From Savagea sp. (lineage in GTDB: Bacteria; Bacillota; Bacilli; Bacillales_A; Planococcaceae), in contig JASLCF010000009.1 of the NCBI GenBank assembly GCA_030146155.1, positions 1 through 24,256 on the forward strand: a stretch of DNA of 24,256 nt. The letters run 5' to 3'. The translations under genes and the position numbers were made by a program. Positions 5,981 through 15,512 of the stretch are shown here, in pieces. Position 1 is the stretch's first letter; each line of letters starts with the position of its first letter. Below the pieces are notes generated by a model. The model had not been told where the DNA came from, ran no database searches, and saw only the letters and a program-made list of their open reading frames with translations.

Positions 5981-8900
5981 ATGAAGATAAAAGATTTACT
6001 ATCTATTGACTTAAACGTAGATATTAAGAATGTAATCAATATTGAAGATATTTCAGAAAACGAAATCCAAAAAGAGATTGAAGACTATATCGTAACCGAT
6101 GGTTTAGCGAAAGATTTTGAGCAATTCTTGGATAAATTTACTTCCAATGCCGTAGAAACTGGTGTTTGGATTTCTGGTTTCTATGGTTCAGGAAAATCTT
6201 ATTTCGCTAAAATGATTGGGTATTTATTGGCCAATCAAAACATTAACGGTACACCTTCGCGTGAACGATTATTAAATCGTTTTACGGGAATTGAAGATGA
6301 AATGTTCTTCAAAAATAAGATTGCCAAATTAGATCGTTACCAAAACTTGGTTGTCTTTTTAGATATTGCAAAACAAGATACCTCTAAAGGATTCAGCTAT
6401 ACCTTATTCAAAAACTTTTTGAAGTCTATTCACTTACCACAAGATGAATACGGCTATATGCTATTCAATTCAATGATTGCGGCAGGTAAGACAGATATTT
6501 TTGCTTATGTAAAGGAAGTTTTGGGTAAGGATTGGTCAGAACTAAAAGGCAATATGCGTACGTACTTTACAGCTTGTAAAGACATTCACATCAAATCTGG
6601 TCTTTCTGAAAAAGAATACGATCAATTATTGGTTTCTATTCGTTCTGCGATTGATGTATTTTCTCCTGCTGATTTAGCACGAGAACTGAAATCATACATT
6701 CAAATCAAATCCGATACATCTATTGTATTTATGTTTGATGAAACTTCGGAAGCCATCAATCAGCGTAAAATAACCTTACTTGATTTAGAAGGAGTATCTG
6801 AAGCATTAAATACATTAGGCGGTAAAGTGTGGACTATTGCTATTGCACAAGAAAAATTAGACGATGTGATTTCTAACGCTAATATTTCTAAAGCAAGTTT
6901 GGTTAAAGTAACTGACCGTTTTGTGGAGAAAATTCACTTAGAAGCCACAGAGGTTGATACGATTATTAAAAGCAGAATTCTTAAAAAAACAACAGAAGGC
7001 ATTAATTTATTAAACGATTATTATCAATCGAATTCCGGTAAAATTGGAGATCATTCTAATTTAAACGGTTATGGTATTTCCAATACGGCTAGCGTTGATT
7101 CCTACACTTCATATTACCCATTTTACGAAAATCAATTCAGTCTATTACAAAACTTCTTATTTGGTACCAAGGGATATGCTTCTACCAAAGTGGCGGCTCG
7201 TGGGATGATTATCACGACTTTTGATATTGTAAGAAAGTTAGTAAAAGAAGATGAACTATATAATACCGTAACGGGATGGCAAATTGCTCGTGAAGCCAAT
7301 AACCAACCCGATATTCGTTTATCAAGTCGTTACAGCGCAGCCGAAAAAGTATTAGAAAATAATTCAATAAACGGTCGTAAGTTATTAGAAACGATTAACT
7401 TCTTGAGTGAATCAGAAGTGGTAAAAACTTCAGTGTTAAATATTTCGAAAGCTTATTTCAATAATGCAGATGATGTTATTAAGAAGCAAAACGAAATAAA
7501 AGAAGCATTACAAGTTTTAGTAGATGCTAAAATTGTAATTGAAAGTGATAACGCATTCAAAATTACCTCTGATGTAGAGCAAAAGATTTTGGATGAAATG
7601 AACAGTTATGCTGTACAAGGTTATTTAAAGAAAGGACGTTTAATCGACTACTATAAAAAATCAAGTTTAATTCAACAACTGGGTAGTGTTACGGATGGCA
7701 TTAAATTCAACTTTAACGTACAGTCAGACGATAAGGATGATTTATTGAATCCAAATGTAAAAGAACTAGCCATTCAAGTGAAAAGCTTATACACGATGTC
7801 CGAAAATCGTTTGGCAGAAATCCATGAGTTGAAAAGCCAATACGACGAGCATAAAGGCTTAGCGGTATTGTATCCAGAGAATGATCATTTTATTGAAATT
7901 GATAAACTGATTGATGGCATTATTCGTATTGAGCAAGTTGAGCAAAAGTACCCGAATAAGTCTTCTGAAGAAGGAAAAGTGGTTCAAAATTTATTACGTA
8001 ATAAAGAAGACAAGGAACACACTTTAAAAAATGCAATTGATAAAGCTTTGGCTTCTTCAACGTTGATTTATTGTTTCAATACGTCGATCTTAAACGACAG
8101 CAATTATGCTTCGGAAGTGCAAAACTTACAGAAAAAAATGGTTTCGAACGTGTACAATAAGCGTTTACAAAGCCAGATGCCAGAAGCGGTTGCGGTACAA
8201 GTTATTAAAGAACAAAGCTCAAGTCGTTTACAAACATTATTCAACAGCAAAGAGTTTGCATTTTTCGATGCGAACGGCAACTTTATTGGCGAAAATTTAA
8301 GTGTGGTAGAAGAAGTAACTCACATCATACGCAATTCGTTTGTAGCAGGGACAGACATCGAAGCTAAATTAGCTGGCGCACCAACAGGATACGCTTACGG
8401 TACCATTCTAGTAACTTTAGCTGCCTTGTTACGCGCTGGTCGTTTGGCCGTAAAAACGCCTACGCAAACCAATCCAATTTATGCGGTTACAGATAAAGGT
8501 GCATTAGATGTTTTCTCAAAAGCCAATGAGTTTAAGAAAGCATCTTTCAAAGCCAATACGCAATCGTTAACAGCTCATCAGAAAAAGCAAATAGTAGAAT
8601 TCTTCTTGAATAATGAGTTAGAAGACGTTATTCAAAAGCAAGAAGGATACAAAATAGATTATAATACCAACGATTTTCAATTGGCTACGGCTATTAAAGA
8701 TTTAGCCAAGATCTACATCCATAAAATTCAAAATCTGACGGACAACGTTAAAGATTTTGCGGTGTACTTCCCGAAAGCGAAAGAGCACAAAGATTACATC
8801 AATGCGTTTACAGGCAATGTAACGCCGGATAATTACATCAGTCGTGCTAACGATTTTATCAGCCAAAAAGAAGAGCTAGAAAGCGCTATTCTTAAAGTGG

Positions 8901-9622
8901 ATAAAATGGAGAAGTTTGTGAAAAATAATTTGAGCAAACTGCAAACGTGGGCAACATATATCCAAGAGGTAAAAATAGATTTAAACAAAGCCAATGCGTT
9001 GGATGCTTCTATTGCCGATAAAATGGAGGAATACGAATCTATTTTAAAAACGGACATTACCAAGGCATTTCCTCAACTGCAACAATTGGCACAGGAAATT
9101 AAGGATAAATACCACGCGAAGTTTAAAGCCTTAATAGAGCAATATGCCGTAGAATTTAAAAAACTACAAAGCAAAGCAGAAGCCATTCAATTGGATATTG
9201 AAGCTTTGCCAAACAACCAAAATGCAGGGATTTTACAAATTGTAAAACAACACCTTCAGTTTGCAGCGCAACGTGCTGTTACGGAGTTGGATTTAGAGTT
9301 TTCTATCGTCAATAAAAAATCTGGATTCTCGTATTCGGAGTACGCAACGGCTACAGCTTTAATCAATCAAAAGGATGTGGATTTAGACATTCAAAAAGCA
9401 TCGATTGTAACAGCAGTTCATGAGCCAACACCTGCACCCACAACAGATGGTGAAGCTCCTTCGGGAGTAGTGCAAGAACCTCTTAAACCAGTAATTCGTA
9501 AAATTAAAGCGCAACTTCCTGTTAAAAACTTAACGGTAGTAGCCTACAAAGAATGGCTAACCAAAGAATTGCAGAAAGTAGCCAATGCGAATGCAGATGA
9601 TGAAATTGAGTTTGAAAACTAG
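5981..9622 (+). CDS. brxC: BREX type I large P-loop ATPase BrxC
   Basis: The 1213-aa protein starts at ATG 5981 (MKIKDLLSIDLN), which matches the usual BrxC N-terminus. An in-frame ATG at 5939 would add 14 residues inside brxB and is less likely. Walker A is GFYGSGKS at residues 66-73 and Walker B is IVFMFDE at about 248-254, within the N-terminal AAA-like ATPase. The middle and C-terminal parts (about residues 600-1150) are long, Lys/Glu-rich and helical, with probable coiled coils near 930-1100. A Pro/Ala/Thr linker near residues 1143-1162 precedes a short basic C-terminal segment. BrxC is the ATPase core of the BREX complex (also called PglY-like) and is needed for both methylation and exclusion. 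It sits between brxB (10-bp gap) and pglX (27-bp gap). Confidence 0.92.
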   Translation: MKIKDLLSIDLNVDIKNVINIEDISENEIQKEIEDYIVTDGLAKDFEQFLDKFTSNAVETGVWISGFYGSGKSYFAKMIGYLLANQNINGTPSRERLLNRFTGIEDEMFFKNKIAKLDRYQNLVVFLDIAKQDTSKGFSYTLFKNFLKSIHLPQDEYGYMLFNSMIAAGKTDIFAYVKEVLGKDWSELKGNMRTYFTACKDIHIKSGLSEKEYDQLLVSIRSAIDVFSPADLARELKSYIQIKSDTSIVFMFDETSEAINQRKITLLDLEGVSEALNTLGGKVWTIAIAQEKLDDVISNANISKASLVKVTDRFVEKIHLEATEVDTIIKSRILKKTTEGINLLNDYYQSNSGKIGDHSNLNGYGISNTASVDSYTSYYPFYENQFSLLQNFLFGTKGYASTKVAARGMIITTFDIVRKLVKEDELYNTVTGWQIAREANNQPDIRLSSRYSAAEKVLENNSINGRKLLETINFLSESEVVKTSVLNISKAYFNNADDVIKKQNEIKEALQVLVDAKIVIESDNAFKITSDVEQKILDEMNSYAVQGYLKKGRLIDYYKKSSLIQQLGSVTDGIKFNFNVQSDDKDDLLNPNVKELAIQVKSLYTMSENRLAEIHELKSQYDEHKGLAVLYPENDHFIEIDKLIDGIIRIEQVEQKYPNKSSEEGKVVQNLLRNKEDKEHTLKNAIDKALASSTLIYCFNTSILNDSNYASEVQNLQKKMVSNVYNKRLQSQMPEAVAVQVIKEQSSSRLQTLFNSKEFAFFDANGNFIGENLSVVEEVTHIIRNSFVAGTDIEAKLAGAPTGYAYGTILVTLAALLRAGRLAVKTPTQTNPIYAVTDKGALDVFSKANEFKKASFKANTQSLTAHQKKQIVEFFLNNELEDVIQKQEGYKIDYNTNDFQLATAIKDLAKIYIHKIQNLTDNVKDFAVYFPKAKEHKDYINAFTGNVTPDNYISRANDFISQKEELESAILKVDKMEKFVKNNLSKLQTWATYIQEVKIDLNKANALDASIADKMEEYESILKTDITKAFPQLQQLAQEIKDKYHAKFKALIEQYAVEFKKLQSKAEAIQLDIEALPNNQNAGILQIVKQHLQFAAQRAVTELDLEFSIVNKKSGFSYSEYATATALINQKDVDLDIQKASIVTAVHEPTPAPTTDGEAPSGVVQEPLKPVIRKIKAQLPVKNLTVVAYKEWLTKELQKVANANADDEIEFEN

Positions 9623-9649
9623 TACCATACCACCAAAACACTTGAATTA

Positions 9650-12600
9650 ATGAAACTATCGGATCATACAAATCATATACGCCAAACGGTTCAATCTGCT
9701 GTAGAAAACAGATTGGGCCGCTTAGGCATTGCTATAAATGCTGCAGAAGTTAACCTTTCGGCAGAACAACAAAAAGAAAAAGAACGCTTGCTAGAAGTGT
9801 TCCAATCACTAAAAGAAGAAACAGGAACAACAGAAAAAGCCTACGAGAAATTGGTAGACGAATTAACGTTTACCTTATTCAACCGTATCGCGGCTTTAAA
9901 AGTTTCAGAAGCACACACCTTAATTCCTGAAACCATTACCCAACGTCCTGAAAACGGAAATCGTTCGTTTGCGCATTCAGCGTATTTGGAGCAATATCCA
10001 GAAAAACGCAGCGAAGACCAAGAAGGATTGGTAGATTTCATCCAGTACGAATTCCAAAATTTGGCTGAAAATTTACCTTTATACAGTTTGTCACATTATT
10101 ACCATTTGTTGCCAACGGCCATCGAACTGAAAGCCATCATTGATGCGTTTAATGCGGTAGAAGCAGACGAAAAAGATATCGATCCTGCCATTTGGCAATC
10201 CGATGATGTGTTGGGGTGGTTGTACGAAAGCTATAATAACTATAAAAAAGTAGCCCACAAAGATTCGAAAGCGAAGACAGAATACGACAAAGTATCCATT
10301 CAATCGCAAGTATATACGCCAAAATGGGTGGTAAAATTCTTGGTCGATAACAGTTTAGGAAAACAGTATTTGGAGATGTACCCACATTCGGACATCAAAA
10401 ACAAATACGCCATTGCCAATGCACCAACCGAACGTGTGCGTGACATCAAACCTTTACACGAAATCAAATTAATTGACCCAGCAATGGGATCGGGAAATTT
10501 CTTGTTGTATGCCTTCGATGTATTTTACGATTTGTACCAAGATCAGATTGATAATTATGGTGCCGATTACGAGGAACGCGACATTCCGAAATTAATTTTA
10601 GAACACAACTTATACGGGGTAGATTTAGACAACCGTGCCGCTCAAATAGCGCAATTAGGGCTTTATATTAAGGCAAGACGCAAAAGACGTAACATCAAAA
10701 TCAACCATTTTAACTTAGTAAGTTCAGATTTTATTTTGCCTGAATACGAAAAGGTAAAATACATTTTTAATCCGAATGGTGAGTTAAAAACCGAGTTAGA
10801 AAACATTGTCATCAGTTTATGGGATGATCTACGCCAAGCGCATAAGTTTGGGGCTTTAATTCGTATTGAAGAAATTGTAGAAAGTAGATTAGCTGCCTTA
10901 GAAAAAGAAAATGCATTTAATTTATTTACGGCAGAAACTATGGGTTCTTATCTGGAATTCCGCCAATCTTTCATCAACGATTTGTACCAAGCGGTAAGCA
11001 ATTACGCATCTACAGGGGCGCACAACTTTATGCAAATACAGGCTACCAATGCCGTAACCTATTTGGATGTGTTGACCAACAAATACGATGTAGCGGTGGC
11101 AAACCCGCCGTATACTGCCAGCGACGAATATGGAGAAGAATTAAAAAGTTATATAGAAGCGAATTATAAAAAGTATTATGAAAACTTATACTCTTGTTTT
11201 ATTAAAAGAAATATTGAGTTAGTAAATGAAACTGGATATGTTTCGATGATTACTCCACAAACATTTATGTTCACTTCTTCATTTAAGGACGTAAGAAATA
11301 TAATTCTACAAGAATCTAATCTTGATTTCTTAGTACAATTTGGATATGGAGGTGTTTTTTCAATTTCCGTGGATCCTGCTTGTTTTATATTAAATAAAGC
11401 AATCAAAAATGGTAAATCAATTTGTATCAAGCTTGATAATACTTTTTCTAATGATAAAGTAAAAGTATTTAATGACTTATACAGTAAAATTTGTAAAGGA
11501 GATTTTGATGATAATTTGGTAAGTGTAGTTATCCAAGAGGAGTTTAAAAAAATTAAAGATTTCCCATTCGTATACTGGATATCAAATAATTTTAGAGAAA
11601 AGTTTAGTACGTATAATTTAGATAAGAATTTGAAAGTTTGTCAGGGATTGGCAACAGGTGAAAATGAAAGATTCTTAAGATTTAATTGGGAAATTAAGGA
11701 AGAAGATGATAAGTGGGTTACTTATGCTAAGGGTGGTACATTTAACAAATGGTATGGAAATCTTTGGTTAAAAGTAAATTGGGAGAATGATGGTTTTGAA
11801 ATTAAAAATTTTAAAAATAATAAAGGAAAAATTAAATCTCGACCACAAAACGAAAAATTTTATTTCAAAGAAGGTATAACATATTCAGCAAGTGGTAGAG
11901 GTGGTTATGCATTTAGATATTTACCTGAAAATTCAATCTTCGACGTAGGTGGTTCTTCCATTTTCTTTGAAAATGATTTTAATGATCTTTATTACGCTTT
12001 AGGTATTTTAAATTCTAAGCTAATACATTTTATCGCAGATTGTCTAAATCCAACAGCTAATATTCAAGTAGGTGATATTAAAAGATTTCCTTTCGTAATA
12101 AATAAAGAATTCCAATATACAGTTTCTGAATTAGCAAAAATATGTTTTGATAAAGAAAAGTTTAAACAAGAATTTAATATTTATGATGTAAATTTTAAAA
12201 ATCTTTTCGATATAGAATTTAATGATCTGCACACTATTTATATTAATTATGAAGAGAATAATATTATTAAACTATTTGCGGAAGAATTACTAAATCAGTT
12301 TGCATTAGAAATTTATAATCTTTCAGACAGCGATAGAGAAAATTATAATTATAAATTTGGTCAAACTTTTTTCCTTCATCCTGTAAGTAAATATGCAATA
12401 GAGTATTTTGAAAATATGTTGAATAACAGTCGGTTAGATATACTTATTAATAATGATTTCGTATTTAATATTGAAGATAATTTAGATATTATTTCTGATG
12501 AAATCATTAATAAATATCTTAAATCAAATGCAACATTAGAAGATTATTGCTCTAAAAACAATATCAATCCGATTGAATTATTGTATAAACTACATAATTA

Positions 12601-13264
12601 TGAATATAAGATTAATTCACTGTTATTAAGGTATATAAAAGATTCTTTAATAGGACGTATTAATCTTATTTTACAACAAGATGACGATGGAATTATTCCA
12701 TTATATAAAAATTCAATTGAAGGTTCAATTTCAGATAGACTATTAACAAATCTTAATAACTCTAAAAATGATAGAGTACTCAATGAAATATTCAGATTTA
12801 TCGATGTCGTGAAGTTTATTGAAGAAGAGTTGTTTATTTATTTAACAGACAGGGTTAATCTATTTTCAAACCTTCCATCAACGCCATTCATTTGGCATCT
12901 ATCTTCAGGCAAGTACAAAGCCTTTGAGGTGTACACGTCCATTTACCAATGGAACCGCGACAGTATTTTCAAACTAAAATCGGTTTATGTAGCCAAACGA
13001 AGAGAACAACTCGGATTGCGCAAATCGGATTTACGAGATGCTGAATCAGCAGCTGCACAAGCAGAAAAAGAATTAATCTTTCATCAAGAAAGCGAACTTG
13101 ATGCTTTCGAAGCCAAATTGGATGAATTGATTGCAGAAAACTACAATCCGATATTAGACAGTGGTGTAGCGAAGAATATTGCGCCTTTACAGAAAAAAGG
13201 AATGATAAAAGCAGACATTTTAAAAGCACCTCAATTAACAAAATATCTAAACGCAGACTGGTAA
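9650..13264 (+). CDS. pglX: BREX type I adenine-specific DNA methyltransferase PglX (BrxX)
   Basis: This 1204-aa protein is of normal length for type I PglX. It methylates an adenine (N6) in a short asymmetric host motif, marking self DNA; the same recognition guides exclusion of unmarked phage DNA. SAM-binding motif I is DPAMGSGNF (D276-F284). Catalytic motif IV is NPPY (N485-Y488), the N6-adenine type. A helical region (1-230) precedes the core. The last ~130 residues ('PFIWHLSSGKYKAFEVYTSIYQWNRDSIFKLK') are the conserved closing part. Between about residues 495 and 1075 the codons become strongly AT-biased while the frame stays open. This marks a variable target-recognition section rather than decay. 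The stop codon overlaps the pglZ start by one base (TAATG). Confidence 0.93.
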   Translation: MKLSDHTNHIRQTVQSAVENRLGRLGIAINAAEVNLSAEQQKEKERLLEVFQSLKEETGTTEKAYEKLVDELTFTLFNRIAALKVSEAHTLIPETITQRPENGNRSFAHSAYLEQYPEKRSEDQEGLVDFIQYEFQNLAENLPLYSLSHYYHLLPTAIELKAIIDAFNAVEADEKDIDPAIWQSDDVLGWLYESYNNYKKVAHKDSKAKTEYDKVSIQSQVYTPKWVVKFLVDNSLGKQYLEMYPHSDIKNKYAIANAPTERVRDIKPLHEIKLIDPAMGSGNFLLYAFDVFYDLYQDQIDNYGADYEERDIPKLILEHNLYGVDLDNRAAQIAQLGLYIKARRKRRNIKINHFNLVSSDFILPEYEKVKYIFNPNGELKTELENIVISLWDDLRQAHKFGALIRIEEIVESRLAALEKENAFNLFTAETMGSYLEFRQSFINDLYQAVSNYASTGAHNFMQIQATNAVTYLDVLTNKYDVAVANPPYTASDEYGEELKSYIEANYKKYYENLYSCFIKRNIELVNETGYVSMITPQTFMFTSSFKDVRNIILQESNLDFLVQFGYGGVFSISVDPACFILNKAIKNGKSICIKLDNTFSNDKVKVFNDLYSKICKGDFDDNLVSVVIQEEFKKIKDFPFVYWISNNFREKFSTYNLDKNLKVCQGLATGENERFLRFNWEIKEEDDKWVTYAKGGTFNKWYGNLWLKVNWENDGFEIKNFKNNKGKIKSRPQNEKFYFKEGITYSASGRGGYAFRYLPENSIFDVGGSSIFFENDFNDLYYALGILNSKLIHFIADCLNPTANIQVGDIKRFPFVINKEFQYTVSELAKICFDKEKFKQEFNIYDVNFKNLFDIEFNDLHTIYINYEENNIIKLFAEELLNQFALEIYNLSDSDRENYNYKFGQTFFLHPVSKYAIEYFENMLNNSRLDILINNDFVFNIEDNLDIISDEIINKYLKSNATLEDYCSKNNINPIELLYKLHNYEYKINSLLLRYIKDSLIGRINLILQQDDDGIIPLYKNSIEGSISDRLLTNLNNSKNDRVLNEIFRFIDVVKFIEEELFIYLTDRVNLFSNLPSTPFIWHLSSGKYKAFEVYTSIYQWNRDSIFKLKSVYVAKRREQLGLRKSDLRDAESAAAQAEKELIFHQESELDAFEAKLDELIAENYNPILDSGVAKNIAPLQKKGMIKADILKAPQLTKYLNADW
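11125..12885 (+). other. AT-rich variable segment inside pglX, probable target-recognition module of foreign origin
   Basis: GC counted by eye in 60-base blocks is 28/60 at 9961-10020 and 28/60 at 12901-12960, but 13/60 at 11461-11520 and 13/60 at 12421-12480. The change is abrupt just after the NPPY motif and again just before the 'PFIWHL' block. The frame is continuous, with no stop. In BREX methyltransferases, DNA target recognition lies downstream of the catalytic core, so a recombined specificity module is the likeliest explanation. Boundaries are approximate. Confidence 0.65.
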
Positions 13265-15495
13265 TGGTAGATCAATGGATACAACAAGAGCTTCAACATC
13301 AGTTGAGCCGCAGACAGTTGGTTGTGGTACTGGATCCAGAAGGCCAATTAACGCAATTAGTTCCTGCTTGGCAACAAGCAGGCTATCAGTTGCACCAATT
13401 AAATCATAACTTGGCAGAAGAATGGCAACGGGTAAAAGAAGAATTGTTTTTACGCGTAGACATCGAGAAAGCCCCTAAAGTAGAGACCATCATCTACTCC
13501 CAAAGACCAAAGAAGCAACTTAGATTTTTGTACGATTATACCGAAACCCACGGCGTTTTAGATTTTTCTAACGCGGAGGAATGGTTACGTCAAAAACTAT
13601 TTGCAGAAACAGGTTTGCAAATTCAATTAACCAAAGAAGAACTATTAACGGCTGCTAAAGCCAGCGGAGGCAAAGACATTAAATGGTGGAAAGCCGTCAT
13701 TCAAGGTTTAGCTGATGTCGTTAATTTGGAACAAGAAATATTGCCGTTTATCGCCAACCCAGACGCTTGGGAAAAAAGCAAGTCGGCAGAAGAATTGGCG
13801 TTTGTACGTCAAAAGTTATTTGCTTACATCGGTCAGCCACAATCGGATAAGGCCGTTTCGGTATTAGCCAACGAAGTGGTAGAACAGTTGCTACACAACG
13901 TAGCACTTAATCAATTGGCAGATGACAAGGCATGGTACAACAACTGGTTAGATAGTAACCAATACATCGGCTTATTAAAGCAACGCAGCAAGCATTTCGC
14001 TTTACCGAGTGGCATCAACCATTGGGAAGTGGATAGCAACCATTGTTTTGAGGAAATCGATCGTAAACAATTGCGAGATGTGGTAGCCAACTTGCACAAT
14101 GCAGCGTTCAAAACCAAATACCACAGTATCATCAATAAACGTGGGCTGAATAGCCGTAATCCTTTGGTGCCAACGTGGTGGAAAGATATCAGTACAGTGC
14201 TAAGTTTTGATCCAAGCAGAATTGCGAAGTTGTACAACTTACAAGATGTTGTTGGCTATTATGTTTCGGAGTTTCAGAAATTAGATCGTGCCATACGCAA
14301 TCTGTACCAAGCATTTTTAAACGAAGCGGATATCATCAAACCGATTCAAGAATATTACCAAGGCATCAATCAAGAGTTAATCGATAAATGGTTTACCTAC
14401 AAAGCAGATTATAAAACCAATCAACAAGGATTTTTAGTAGAGTTAATTAAGAATACCACTAAGAAAATTGCTGTAATTGTAGGTGATGGAGTGCGTTGGG
14501 AAATCGCTAATGCGGTAGCAGAAGCTGTGGATAGTACGTACGAAGTACAAAAGCAAGTGATGTTGGCTGATTTGCCCTCAGAAACCGAGCATAATATGTC
14601 GGCTTTGTATGTGGGTAATAATCGTGTACTTAAATTACAAAGCGATCGTGAGAAAGAATTGGTGCAGCTAACGGGGAAAGAAATTACCTTCAAAAAGTTA
14701 GTGGATACCAATGCAACAACCCAAGATCCAATCTTGGTATTAACGTACAAAGACATCGACAGTGCAGGAGAAAAATTGCAATTGGACGCCATTAAGCTGT
14801 TCGCTGAATTTGAAAAAGTATTAATTACGAAAATTGAAGAATTGTTGCGTGCAGGATATGAAGAAGTACATTTGGTTACCGACCACGGATTTGTGCTAAC
14901 AGGTTTATTATCTGATGCTGATAAATTAGAAGTAAACATAGAGGGCAATCACAGCAAGAGTGAACGCTACATTCGTTCGGTTGAGAAACAACACAATGAT
15001 ATTTTATGGAGCATTGAAAAGCCATACGAACACTATCAATATGTGAATGTCGCGCAATCCGATCGTCCGTTCCGTACGCCAGGCGTATATGGTTTTGCAC
15101 ACGGTGGTTTTGCACCACAGGAAGTCATCATTCCTAATTTTAAGTTTACCCGTAAAGGAAGTTCGCAACCAGCTTTACAGATTTTCATTTCCAACAAAGA
15201 ACAATTGAAAGAAGTGTCTGGAGAATATTTTAAATTGAAGTTGGCAACACAAACCAGTGGTAACTCGTTATTCGATGCGCAGCGTGCTATCAATATTGTA
15301 TTGTATCACAATAATGTACCAGTACAAACTTTAGAAGCTATAGACATTCATAAAGACCAAGTATGGGATAAAGAGTTCGGTTTCGATGGGAAAAATGAAA
15401 TCGTTGTCATCATAGAAGATGCCAATACAAAAGAAAAGCTAGATCAAGTAACCGTAAAGAAATCTTCGGCAAGAGATTTAGGTGGTTTGTTTTAA
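13264..15495 (+). CDS. pglZ: BREX type I alkaline-phosphatase-superfamily protein PglZ (BrxZ)
   Basis: The 743-aa protein holds the PglZ domain in its C-terminal half. The first metal-binding strand is AVIVGDGVRWE (D408). A candidate nucleophile region is LPSETEHNMSAL (about residues 434-445). The second metal site is LVTDHGFVL (D540, H541). PglZ is a metal-dependent phosphatase/nuclease-like core subunit of BREX that associates with PglX. The N-terminal half (1-390) is the BREX-specific helical part, and residues about 640-743 form a beta-rich tail. The length is at the short end for type I, which is often around 800-850 aa. The start codon overlaps the pglX stop by one base, giving coupled translation, and brxL follows after 17 bp. 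GC is as high as in brxC, in contrast to the pglX insert. Confidence 0.92.
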   Translation: MVDQWIQQELQHQLSRRQLVVVLDPEGQLTQLVPAWQQAGYQLHQLNHNLAEEWQRVKEELFLRVDIEKAPKVETIIYSQRPKKQLRFLYDYTETHGVLDFSNAEEWLRQKLFAETGLQIQLTKEELLTAAKASGGKDIKWWKAVIQGLADVVNLEQEILPFIANPDAWEKSKSAEELAFVRQKLFAYIGQPQSDKAVSVLANEVVEQLLHNVALNQLADDKAWYNNWLDSNQYIGLLKQRSKHFALPSGINHWEVDSNHCFEEIDRKQLRDVVANLHNAAFKTKYHSIINKRGLNSRNPLVPTWWKDISTVLSFDPSRIAKLYNLQDVVGYYVSEFQKLDRAIRNLYQAFLNEADIIKPIQEYYQGINQELIDKWFTYKADYKTNQQGFLVELIKNTTKKIAVIVGDGVRWEIANAVAEAVDSTYEVQKQVMLADLPSETEHNMSALYVGNNRVLKLQSDREKELVQLTGKEITFKKLVDTNATTQDPILVLTYKDIDSAGEKLQLDAIKLFAEFEKVLITKIEELLRAGYEEVHLVTDHGFVLTGLLSDADKLEVNIEGNHSKSERYIRSVEKQHNDILWSIEKPYEHYQYVNVAQSDRPFRTPGVYGFAHGGFAPQEVIIPNFKFTRKGSSQPALQIFISNKEQLKEVSGEYFKLKLATQTSGNSLFDAQRAINIVLYHNNVPVQTLEAIDIHKDQVWDKEFGFDGKNEIVVIIEDANTKEKLDQVTVKKSSARDLGGLF

Positions 15496-15512
15496 CTTAA
15501 AAACTTTGAAAA

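Noticed and set aside
8833..9063. Antisense ORFs inside brxC, pglX, pglZ and brxL as real genes
   Set aside because: They are complements of conserved coding sequence, with no family motifs or starts of their own.
11125..12885. Decay or insertion of a separate gene within pglX
   Set aside because: The reading frame is uninterrupted and total length matches normal PglX; a module swap explains the composition better.
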